A DNA stretch of 8,918 nucleotides, taken from Chlorobiales bacterium. Its GTDB lineage: Bacteria; Bacteroidota; Chlorobiia; Chlorobiales; Chlorobiaceae. The position numbers and the translations under genes are program-made. This document shows positions 1-6,263 of this stretch, one piece after another (within the stretch, counting starts at the first letter, position 1; the number at the start of each line of letters is the position of its first letter). The notes below the pieces were generated by a model. It searched no databases. It worked only from the letters and a program-made list of their open reading frames with translations, and had not been told where the DNA came from. The DNA lies in assembly GCA_022360355.1 (NCBI GenBank), contig JAKSCY010000228.1:1-8918 (forward strand), in the 5' to 3' direction.

Positions 1-117
1 CCGGGTTGTTCAACTTTTTATGACAATTAAGTTATTGATTTGGGGTTATATTTCTCACTGCTCGAGGTGGGGATATTTATAGGATATGCCACTCAATAAT
101 GAAATTGGAATAACCTT

Positions 118-1113
118 ATGTTGAACACAGCACTTTTTTTCGATATGAAGAAGCTACTTGCTCTCCTTGCATGCATAGCGGTGCCTGCATTGCCTGCTCA
201 TGCCGGGCAAAAGATTGGAGACAACATCGAGCTGAGCGGTCTGGTCGAAGTAGAAGCATCGTATAGCGAAGCCGATGGTGACGATTCATCCGATATCGTT
301 CTTGCTGAACTGGAACTGGGCATCGATGCAGGGATCACCGACTGGTTTTCAGCGCACATTTTGTTTCTCTACGAAGAAGACGAAACCGACGGCATCGAAG
401 TTGATAAAGCATTCGCCAGCATTACTCCCGGTGACTCAGGGTTTTTCATCAACGCAGGTCGTTTTGCACAGAGCATCGGATCGTTTCCCTCGTCGTCAAT
501 GATCACCGACCCACTGACACTTGATCTCGGTGAAACAACCCAGAAATCATCGGTCGCCCTTGGTTGGAATAAGGATGCAGTAAAAGCGCTGGTCAGTGCC
601 TACAAGGGCGATATCCAGAAAACCGGTGACGATCATATCAACACCTGGGTAGGTGCCCTGAACGTGAACGGTGAGCTTGGCAACCTGACCTGTGAAGCCG
701 GAGTATCCTATACCAACAACTTTGCCGACAGCGACGGCCTGGTGGATGATTTTGCCGGTGGCGAGACAGACGATTTAGTTGGCGGCTATTCAGGTTATGT
801 CGTTGTCGGGCTCGATTCCGTACAGTTGAGCGGCGAGTATATGGCAGCGGCTGAAGAATTCAGCGACGGCACAAGAGCGGGAAGCAAACCGGCCGCATAC
901 AATGTGGAGCTTGCCTGGGATGCGCCCTCGCCGCTGGCGCTAGCAGTCCGTGTAGGTGGAGGGGATGAGTATGATGTCGATAACCAGTACGGCGCAACCG
1001 TCTCGTATGACCTGTATGAAGGGGTCTCACTCGGTGCCGAGTACCTCCGTAACGAAAACAGTGACGACACAAGCGAGGATATTTTCACCCTCCAGCTTGC
1101 TGCCGAGTTTTGA
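118..1113 (+). CDS. LbtU-like outer-membrane siderophore porin
   Basis: Predicted outer-membrane beta-barrel of 331 residues that resembles the LbtU family; LbtU of Legionella is a TonB-independent barrel for siderophore uptake. Residues 10-29 form a signal peptide (MKK, hydrophobic core, PAHA before a likely cut after Ala29). The mature part is acidic, with alternating hydrophobic/polar strands, regular Gly and aromatic residues, and a C-terminal Phe (LQLAAEF) as expected of barrel proteins. No TonB box or plug is present. The chosen ATG has a weak GGAA 7 bases upstream. The ATG at 145 (Met10) would give a more typical signal peptide but has no visible ribosome site, so the start is uncertain. 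The gene stands alone, about 105 bases before the cobN relic. The family call is from recalled resemblance, and the substrate is unknown. Confidence 0.72.
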   Translation: MLNTALFFDMKKLLALLACIAVPALPAHAGQKIGDNIELSGLVEVEASYSEADGDDSSDIVLAELELGIDAGITDWFSAHILFLYEEDETDGIEVDKAFASITPGDSGFFINAGRFAQSIGSFPSSSMITDPLTLDLGETTQKSSVALGWNKDAVKALVSAYKGDIQKTGDDHINTWVGALNVNGELGNLTCEAGVSYTNNFADSDGLVDDFAGGETDDLVGGYSGYVVVGLDSVQLSGEYMAAAEEFSDGTRAGSKPAAYNVELAWDAPSPLALAVRVGGGDEYDVDNQYGATVSYDLYEGVSLGAEYLRNENSDDTSEDIFTLQLAAEF

Positions 1114-1219
1114 GCAACATAGGTGTGCTCCCGAATTGAGCGTTTTACATTGTCCATGTACACAGCATACAAAAGAGCAGTATGAGCTATGAATGTATGG
1201 CAAGATGAAATGACATTTG

Positions 1220-1576
1220 GCAAAACATATTTTCCGTTCACGTCTGCCCAACCCCAGGTGGCTTGAGGGGCTGAAACGGCATGGCTACAAGGGGGCGGGA
1301 GATATTTCCAAAATGATGGATGTCATCCTTGGACGGGATGCGACCGCCGAGGTTGTCGAGGGCTGGATGTACGAACGGGTAGCCGGGAAATATATTCTTG
1401 ATGAAGAGATGAAGCAATGAATGCAGGAGGTTAATCCCTGCGCCCGCCAGAACATTCTCGACAAATTGCTTGAAGCGATAAGTCGGGGGATGTGGAGCGC
1501 AACCGATGATATGAAACAGCGTCTTCAGAAGGAGTACCTTGAAACCGAGGGCGAGATAGGGGAGATCAGCGAATGA
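1220..1576 (+). pseudogene. cobN: Cobaltochelatase CobN, C-terminal remnant
   Basis: One reading frame gives a clear CobN C-terminus. It opens with a NPRWLEGLKRHGYKGAGDIS block, followed by GRDATAEVVEGWMYERVAGKY, then LLEAISRGMW and a final acidic helix. CobN is the large subunit (about 1200 residues) that inserts cobalt into the corrin ring, and only about 118 codons remain. The frame is closed upstream by TGA at 1211-1213 and contains an in-frame TGA at 1418-1420. Family members, as I recall them, have Trp at that position (..EM-x-x-W-M..), so a TGG-to-TGA change fits. The next conserved Trp (NPW) reads Cys. Downstream of the TGA the same frame continues to the stop at 1574-1576, which overlaps the receptor ATG. 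The related subunit BchH is less likely because the HGYKGAGD and EGWMYE wording fits CobN better. This is a relic with no complete domain. Confidence 0.85.
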
Positions 1577-3297
1577 GTCCGAGACGTTTTTTCATGATTG
1601 CCGTTGCAGCCGTGATTGCGCTTCTTTTGCATCAACAGCCATCCTCTGCCGCCGACAAGCAGAAGTTCAGGACGATCATAACCGCAGAGGAAATCCGGGC
1701 CATGAATGTCATGAAGATCAGCGATCTCATGAACCGTATCCCCGGAGTCAAGGCAGGAGAGACCTCCGTTTCGATTCGTGGATCGAGTAATGTCAAGGTT
1801 CTGCTTGACGGACGTTCGATCAACGACCCTACTTCCCGTTCCGGTGCTGTCAAATGGTCGATGATCTCGCTCGATACCATTAAGAAAATAGAGGTATACA
1901 AAGGGAGCGGCAGCACTTCCTACGGCGACAATACCGGAGGAGGCGTTATCATAATCACGACGAAATCCGCAGATCGTCTTGGAGGCACGGCAGGCGGATA
2001 TTTCGGAAACAATGGCCAGAGAAGCGCAACCCTGAATCTCCAGGGCAGAAAAAACAGCATGTCCGCAACTTTCTCCGCAGGACATGAAACCTATGACGGT
2101 TTTACGGTTAACGATGACAAGACCAGGAACCGCCTTAGCGGCAGGGTTGACTACCGTTTTACACCCCGATTCTCTCTTTTTCTTTCGGGTGAATACAATG
2201 ATGAGAAAAAAGGCCTGAGGGGATACCCGGAACGGCGTACCCCGAATTCACGCAAGGAATTTGATGCTTCTTCATTTCTCTTAGGGCAAAAATACGGAGC
2301 AGTTACCGGCAGAACCTGGTATTCATCGTCAAAAACCGTTACGACGGACCCTGACAGGAGTCTGTATGCTTCACTCGAGGTGCTTAAGGCAGGTCAGAAA
2401 ATCAATGCGCCGTTTGTCCTCCCATGGTTTGGGGAGATCAACGGCGGAACCGGCTATGAATGGCAGCGGGCTTCGGGCATTAATTTCAGTACGGCGAGGG
2501 AAGAACGGGCCTGGGTTTTCGCTGAAAAAAAGCTCGAGTGGACAGAAAGCCCGTGGTCATGCTTGCTGGGGATACGCGCCAATTATTACTCGAAATTCCA
2601 TAATACGCTGAATCCGGAGCTGAGGGTCGGTTATGCGAGAAAAAACTATGACCTTGCATTTACCGCCAACCGTTCAAGTAATCTACCAACGTTCAGGCAG
2701 CGCTATTACGAATCTTCGGTAACCAAGCCAAATCCGGCTCTTCAGATGGAAAAGGCGATGAATTATGCGTTTTCGCTGTCGGCCAGGCCTGATTCCGTTT
2801 TCTCGTTCGATGCATCGGTGTTTCACCGGAATATCAGGGACAGGATTACCTATGTCCGGAAGCCTGACAACACGGGGCGCTATGAGAATTTCGGGAAAGT
2901 TACTTACCAGGGTGTCGAAACCTCGCTGAAATGGACGCCATCCTCGTGGGTTGATATTGTCCCTTCTTATACCTACCTGCATGCCTTGAATGAAGAGACC
3001 GGTTATTGGCTTCCTGCGAAACCTTTCCACACGATATTGACCGATATCGTTATCAGACCGTTCAGGGATTTTTCATTGAGGGTATTGGTGAAATATACCG
3101 GACAGGTCTATGTCCGCTCGGACAATTCTGAAACGATTCCTGCTTATACGGTCGTGGATGTCAGGGCAGACTACCAGTACGGACCGGTGCGTTTCTACAT
3201 TGATATCGATAATCTGCTCGATGAGGAATATCTGTATGTCGACGGATACGACGCGCCTCCTCGAGAATGGTTCATCGGTATGAATTATAATTTCTGA
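1573..3297 (+). CDS. Short TonB-dependent outer-membrane receptor
   Basis: Outer-membrane receptor of 574 residues, likely for a corrinoid, metal complex or similar ligand. Residues 1-26 are a signal peptide (two Arg, hydrophobic core, SSA). The plug spans about 32-131: an ITAEEI start, LMNRIPGVK, VSIRG at 66-70, VLLDGRSIND, IKKIEVYKGSGSTSYGDNTG, and the closing GGVIIITTK. The rest is the 22-strand barrel type, ending in NYNF with the usual C-terminal Phe. The frame is open throughout. The start is firm: GGAG at 1561-1564 lies 8 bases before the ATG, and the ATG overlaps the cobN-relic stop (ATGA), which implies former translational coupling. Oddities are the short length and the lack of an obvious TonB box between the signal peptide and the plug. 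It sits between decayed chelatase genes, so it may be expressed poorly or be on its way to loss. The ligand is unknown; cobalt or a corrinoid is inferred from context. Confidence 0.85.
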   Translation: MSPRRFFMIAVAAVIALLLHQQPSSAADKQKFRTIITAEEIRAMNVMKISDLMNRIPGVKAGETSVSIRGSSNVKVLLDGRSINDPTSRSGAVKWSMISLDTIKKIEVYKGSGSTSYGDNTGGGVIIITTKSADRLGGTAGGYFGNNGQRSATLNLQGRKNSMSATFSAGHETYDGFTVNDDKTRNRLSGRVDYRFTPRFSLFLSGEYNDEKKGLRGYPERRTPNSRKEFDASSFLLGQKYGAVTGRTWYSSSKTVTTDPDRSLYASLEVLKAGQKINAPFVLPWFGEINGGTGYEWQRASGINFSTAREERAWVFAEKKLEWTESPWSCLLGIRANYYSKFHNTLNPELRVGYARKNYDLAFTANRSSNLPTFRQRYYESSVTKPNPALQMEKAMNYAFSLSARPDSVFSFDASVFHRNIRDRITYVRKPDNTGRYENFGKVTYQGVETSLKWTPSSWVDIVPSYTYLHALNEETGYWLPAKPFHTILTDIVIRPFRDFSLRVLVKYTGQVYVRSDNSETIPAYTVVDVRADYQYGPVRFYIDIDNLLDEEYLYVDGYDAPPREWFIGMNYNF

Positions 3298-3304
3298 AAA
3301 GTTT

Positions 3305-3431
3305 ATGCAGACACGCTTGTACCCGTTTTTAGCTATTATCGGTCAGGAAGAGCTGAAGATAGGCGGTATCGTGGTAGGTGGAGAAAAGGACGACCAAGTC
3401 AACGACCGTAAAGGCTCTGGGAGGCTCGTGA
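3305..3431 (+). pseudogene. Mg/Co-chelatase AAA+ ATPase (ChlI/BchI type), N-terminal remnant
   Basis: An ATG 7 bases after the receptor stop opens a protein beginning MQTRLYPFLAIIGQEELK, the hallmark N-terminus of ChlI/BchI/ChlD chelatase ATPases. It then jumps directly to IGGIVVGGEK. In intact members about a dozen residues (the LALLLNA.. helix) lie between these blocks, so they have been deleted. Near 3381-3389 the reading frame shifts, and the Walker A region continues one frame over as EKRTTKSTTVKALGG (compare GEKGTAKSTAVRAL), ending at TGA 3429-3431. An intact protein would be about 350 residues or more, so this is a truncated, frameshifted fossil. Its place right behind a CobN relic and a receptor fits an ancestral chelatase operon, since CobN needs AAA+ partners. 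A long open frame from the same ATG (to 4027) runs through the riboswitch and is not a gene. Confidence 0.75.
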
Positions 3432-3579
3432 AGATCTGCTTGAAAAAGTACGTACGGCAGCCCTGGGCCTTGAAGGGGATGTTGAAGAAGAATGCCGGAG
3501 CGAACGCATCGATGTTATTACGCGCAAAGACGTTGAAAACTGGAAAAGAAAATGGAAAATGCCAAGGGGTAGTGAGTAA
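3412..3579 (+). pseudogene. C-terminal remnant of unknown gene, possibly PCP_red domain
   Basis: A third frame, open from 3412 to the TAA at 3577-3579, encodes about 55 residues of strongly coding-like, charged helical sequence. It begins LWEAREDLLEKV, ends with ERIDVITRKDVENWKRKW, and has no start codon of its own. The pattern W..EA...L..V, then VEEE....I.VIT..DVE, loosely resembles the PCP_red domain found at the C-terminus of light-independent protochlorophyllide reductase BchB and in small stand-alone proteins. It could equally be the tail of another chelatase-locus protein. It overlaps the end of the ChlI relic by 20 bases, so a deletion probably fused two neighbouring genes. The identity is tentative; its status as a remnant is more secure. 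Confidence 0.4.
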
Positions 3580-3591
3580 CAAACTGCTTTG

Positions 3592-3618
3592 TTTGCAGGT
3601 GAAAAATGCTTATATAAT
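3592..3618 (+). promoter_or_regulatory. Likely promoter of the cobalamin riboswitch operon
   Basis: A perfect TATAAT (-10) lies at 3613-3618, just downstream of the last coding relic and about 25 bases before the riboswitch begins. A TTTGCA at 3592-3597 could be the -35 element, but the 15-base spacing is short; TTTGTT at 3588-3593 with a 19-base spacer is an alternative. Transcription would start near 3625. This is a motif reading only. Confidence 0.45.
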
Positions 3619-3640
3619 CACTCATAAATGTTCTTTCATA

Positions 3641-3860
3641 GATAACTGGTGCCGGTTTGAAAGCCGGAGAATAGGGAAGTACGCGAGATTCGTACACTGT
3701 ACCCGCAACTGTTACAACGGTAACTTTTGCATAATGCAGCATGGCCTCATGGTGCATGAGCAGAAGCGTTACGATCACTGTGTTTATGATTTCCGCCCTG
3801 GAAATCCACGGGAAGATCGTGACGGATGTATCCGTTTAAAGTCAGGAGACCTGCCAGTGA
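3641..3860 (+). ncRNA. Cobalamin (AdoCbl-type) riboswitch aptamer
   Basis: This is a complete B12-binding RNA in the leader of the btuB-like gene. The conserved blocks appear in order: GGTGCC at 3648-3653, GAATAGGGAA near 3669, CTGTACCCGCAACTGT near 3697-3712, the CACTG...CACGGGAAG pair in 3776-3815, and the B12 box AGTCAGGAGACCTGCC at 3840-3855. P1 can form between ACTGG (3645-3649) and CCAGT (3854-3858). Internal hairpins are well formed: GTACG/CGTAC, a CTCATG/CATGAG side arm, GATTTCC/GGAAATC around 3788-3806, and ACGGAT/ATCCGT around 3822-3835. Bound cobalamin normally lowers expression of the downstream genes. The order and spacing of the blocks make this a confident call; the exact ends are approximate. 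Confidence 0.95.
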
Positions 3861-3864
3861 CGCT

Positions 3865-3900
3865 ATTGCACAACACGACTACGGGTTATAGTCAGGCAAT
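3865..3900 (+). promoter_or_regulatory. Extra hairpin just after the riboswitch aptamer
   Basis: ATTGC at 3865-3869 can pair with GCAAT at 3896-3900, enclosing an inner GACTA/TAGTC stem. It lies between aptamer P1 and the antiterminator. It may be a linker structure or a part of the expression platform. Base pairing was read by eye only. Confidence 0.4.
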
Positions 3901-3930
3901 GCGGTTTCTTTTCATTCAGGATTTGTATTC

Positions 3931-3962
3931 TTTGAGAAGTTTGGTTTTAGTGCTTCTCCAAA
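3931..3962 (+). promoter_or_regulatory. Antiterminator hairpin of the riboswitch platform
   Basis: TTTGAGAAG (3931-3939) can pair with CTTCTCCAAA (3953-3962), with one bulged base. The right arm includes the bases that form the left arm of the adjacent terminator (from 3956), so the two structures exclude each other. That is the usual logic of a transcription-attenuating riboswitch. The pairing is seen directly; its role is inferred. Confidence 0.6.
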
Positions 3963-3979
3963 AGTTTTTGGAGTTTTTT
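3956..3979 (+). terminator. Intrinsic terminator of the riboswitch
   Basis: CTCCAAA pairs with TTTGGAG around a 4-base loop, immediately followed by TTTTTT (3974-3979). The stem is short and AT-rich in its upper half, but the T-run is perfect and the position between aptamer and gene is right. With cobalamin bound it should stop transcription about 95 bases before the btuB-like start. Confidence 0.75.
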
Positions 3980-4073
3980 CCTGAACAGAAATTGAAATCC
4001 TTCTTTGCATTTGCTCCATGCGTATAACTCCAGTCATGTTCAGTTTTTTTTAAGAATTAAACATGATTGCACA

Positions 4074-6101
4074 ATGAAAAAACAATTTGTTTTATGTGTT
4101 GCGGCAGGCATGCTCGCAACAGGTGTGGTTAAGGCTGAGGTGTCACCGGACACTTCGCAAACCATGAACCATACCGGTAAAGAGGTTGTGGTAACCGCCA
4201 GCAGGCTTGAAGAGCCGAAAAAGGATGTCACGACAAACGTGACTGTAATTACCAGGAAGCAGATTGAGGATTCCCCGGCACAAGATCTTGGTGAACTGCT
4301 TGCCGAGCAGAGTATCGGTCATATTCAGAAATATCCGGGAGTATTGACTTCCGTAGGTATCCGTGGATTCAGAAGTGATTCCCACGGTAACGACCTGAGA
4401 GGCAAGATTCTCATTCTGATTGATGGGAGGAGGGCCGGTACCGGGAACCTTGCAAAGCTCATGACGGACAATGTCGAGAAAGTCGAGATCATAAGAGGGC
4501 CTGGCGCTGTACAGTATGGCTCGGCGGCGATAGGTGGGGTAATCAATGTCATAACAAGAAAAGGTGAAGGGAAGCCTTCTTTTTTTGCCGAACAGGAAGT
4601 CGGAACGTTTGATTATAAAAAAACAACCGGTGGTGTAGCCGGTACCCTTGGTGATTTTGACTACTCTGCCACGGTTTCCATAGCCAACATGGGTGACTAT
4701 AAAACCGGTGAAGGCAAGAAGTATTTTAATACAGGATATGATGATGATATTCGCGGAAGTGTCAATCTTGGTTACGAGTTTTATCCGGGAAACAGGATCG
4801 GACTGACTTACACGCACTTCGAGGTTGACAGGGCGGGGACTCCTGATGAACTTGCAAATAACGACCGCGACGACTACAAGAAAACCAGTAACCGCTCCAT
4901 TGATGTCAATTATACCGGGAAAACGGCTGACGATCGTTTTGCCTGGATGGCGCGCTATTTTGTTGGTGAAGACAAGGATGCGTCGTATGATCCGACGGGA
5001 AGCAATCCTACATTCTGGGATGATGGAATTCCCTTCAAGAAATCTACCGACCAGCAAGGTGCACAGGCCCAGGTCAGTTATGTTGAAAAGAATTTTACAG
5101 TGACAACAGGTGTTGACTGGATGAACTATGATCTTGAGCAAAACGAGTATACCCCTCGTGAGTCCGAGTACGACGACATGGGTTATTTTGCATTGGTAAA
5201 AGGTTTGTTATTCGATCAGCGTCTGGTGCTGACGGCGGGATTGAGGTATGACGACTACACGGTAAAGTACAACAGGGACGAAACCACTCCTGAAACATCG
5301 GAGGATTCGGACAGTTTTGTGAAGAGTTTTGGGATAGCGTATCATGTTTCCGATAATGTCAAGCTTCGCGCATCATATGGCGAAGGTTTCCAGATACCTG
5401 ATGCACAGGAACTTGCGGCTGACTACGTTGTTGACGGCTGGTCGGGAACAAAGCATTATATGGGAAACCCGGATCTCGAACCGGAAGAAAGTTATACTGT
5501 CGATGGTGGTATAGAGGTCAGTGTTGACGGGTTTACCTCATCATTGACAGTGTTCACGACCGAATATGATAACTTTATCGAGCAGGTGGAGATTGCACCT
5601 GATGTGTTGTCCTGGAAAAATCAGGACAGTGCGACGGTTACCGGTATAGAGGGCGAGATATCCTATGTTTTCCCTGTTTCCCTTGCCGGCAGCCGGTTCT
5701 TTATGGAGCCATATGCATCAGGTACGTATCTCACGGAGTATGACAAGCACTTTGACGATGGCAGTCCCGATGAGGTTATCCGCTATATTCCTGAATGGAA
5801 CCTTTCGACAGGTGTCAGGCTGCGGGACGCCAACGGGTTCAGCGGAATGTTCAACCTGGCTTATTTCGGTGAAACCGAGGTTCAGGACTGGAGTTCCTGG
5901 CCAGCCAAAAATGTAACCAAAGGTGGTTTCTACGTTGCGAGCATGTCGCTTGCCAAAAAATTCCCGCTCGGGAATTCGAAATCTTCAAGTGTTACTGTAA
6001 GAGGCAGCGTTGAGAACCTGTTTGACAGAAACTATGAGTATGTTTTGGGATTCCCGATGCCGGGCAGGGCGTTTACCCTGGGATTACGGTTTGATATCTG
6101 A
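4074..6101 (+). CDS. btuB: BtuB-like TonB-dependent corrinoid receptor
   Basis: Outer-membrane receptor of 675 residues, most likely importing cobalamin or other corrinoids with TonB energy. The ATG at 4074 gives a good signal peptide (MKKQFVLCV..., cut after VKA at residue 21); an earlier in-frame ATG at 4005 would add 23 unlikely residues, and the Shine-Dalgarno is weak. A textbook TonB box, EVVVTAS, is at 37-43. The plug spans about 55-163: VTVITRKQI, VGIRGF, ILILIDGRRAG, VEKVEIIRGPGAVQYGSAAIGGVINVITR. The barrel shows the YGEGFQIPDAQEL and NPDLEPEESYTVDGG blocks of the family and ends in TLGLRFDI. The leader carries a cobalamin riboswitch with a terminator, which supports a B12 substrate. 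A tiny 4-codon frame (4063-4077) overlaps the start and may be incidental. Downstream are B12 synthesis genes. Confidence 0.88.
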   Translation: MKKQFVLCVAAGMLATGVVKAEVSPDTSQTMNHTGKEVVVTASRLEEPKKDVTTNVTVITRKQIEDSPAQDLGELLAEQSIGHIQKYPGVLTSVGIRGFRSDSHGNDLRGKILILIDGRRAGTGNLAKLMTDNVEKVEIIRGPGAVQYGSAAIGGVINVITRKGEGKPSFFAEQEVGTFDYKKTTGGVAGTLGDFDYSATVSIANMGDYKTGEGKKYFNTGYDDDIRGSVNLGYEFYPGNRIGLTYTHFEVDRAGTPDELANNDRDDYKKTSNRSIDVNYTGKTADDRFAWMARYFVGEDKDASYDPTGSNPTFWDDGIPFKKSTDQQGAQAQVSYVEKNFTVTTGVDWMNYDLEQNEYTPRESEYDDMGYFALVKGLLFDQRLVLTAGLRYDDYTVKYNRDETTPETSEDSDSFVKSFGIAYHVSDNVKLRASYGEGFQIPDAQELAADYVVDGWSGTKHYMGNPDLEPEESYTVDGGIEVSVDGFTSSLTVFTTEYDNFIEQVEIAPDVLSWKNQDSATVTGIEGEISYVFPVSLAGSRFFMEPYASGTYLTEYDKHFDDGSPDEVIRYIPEWNLSTGVRLRDANGFSGMFNLAYFGETEVQDWSSWPAKNVTKGGFYVASMSLAKKFPLGNSKSSSVTVRGSVENLFDRNYEYVLGFPMPGRAFTLGLRFDI

Positions 6102-6152
6102 ATGGCATCATGCATCAGTGGTTCAGGGTGCTGTTCCTGATGGTGACGAAAA

Positions 6153-6176
6153 ATGTTATTCTTTTAGAATAAACAT
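6153..6176 (+). repeat. Hairpin 1 in btuB-cobQ gap
   Basis: TTATTC (6156-6161) and GAATAA (6167-6172) form an inverted repeat around five bases, extended by ATG/CAT with one bulged base. The same arms recur 80 bases downstream at 6236-6254. AT-rich; function unknown. Confidence 0.5.
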
Positions 6177-6220
6177 ACAGAAGCTGGCCGGCAAACAGCA
6201 GGGTCAGCTTCTGTTGTTTC
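6177..6220 (+). terminator. Strong intercistronic hairpin, possible terminator
   Basis: ACAGAAGCTGGCC (6177-6189) pairs with GGTCAGCTTCTGT (6202-6214): 13 pairs including one G-U, with a 12-base loop, followed by TGTTTC. The 3' tail is only moderately T-rich, so it could be a leaky terminator or an RNA-stability/processing hairpin between the receptor and cobQ. Confidence 0.55.
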
Positions 6221-6235
6221 AACGTGGTCATGTTT

Positions 6236-6254
6236 TTATTCAGTGGTTGAATAA
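6236..6254 (+). promoter_or_regulatory. Perfect palindrome just before the cobQ start
   Basis: TTATTCA and TGAATAA are perfect 7-base arms around GTGGT, ending 9 bases before the cobQ ATG. It covers the place where a ribosome site should be and repeats the arms of the hairpin at 6156-6172. It could be an operator or a hairpin that limits translation. No regulator is identified. Confidence 0.4.
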
Positions 6255-6263
6255 TTGTTTGCT

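Noticed and set aside
1..117. Promoter or operator upstream of the porin gene
   Set aside because: The region is AT-rich, but no -35/-10 pair with acceptable spacing and no convincing operator palindrome was found.
1112..1130. GAGCA...TGCTC inverted repeat at the end of the porin gene as a terminator
   Set aside because: Only five pairs with a nine-base loop and no following T-run.
1144..1171. TTTACA...CATACA as a promoter for the relic operon and first receptor
   Set aside because: Spacing is plausible (16 bases) but the -10 match is poor and nothing else supports it.
1418..1420. TGA in the cobN frame as a selenocysteine codon or a recoded Trp
   Set aside because: Genes in this window use TGA as their normal stop, the upstream part of the gene is missing, and a second conserved Trp is also lost. 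Simple decay explains it.
1525..2085. 186-codon minus-strand frame at the start of the first receptor
   Set aside because: It is antisense to the signal peptide and plug of a convincing receptor, with no domain or ribosome site of note.
3518..3778. Minus-strand frame of 86 codons over the promoter and riboswitch
   Set aside because: It overlaps highly structured RNA on the other strand and has no recognisable protein features.
4063..4077. Four-codon leader peptide overlapping the btuB-like start
   Set aside because: Too short to support, no convincing ribosome site; probably chance.
4143..5141. 332-codon open frame on the minus strand inside the btuB-like gene
   Set aside because: It lies wholly antisense to a well-supported receptor, has no recognisable motif, and has low-complexity coding character. 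It is a shadow frame.
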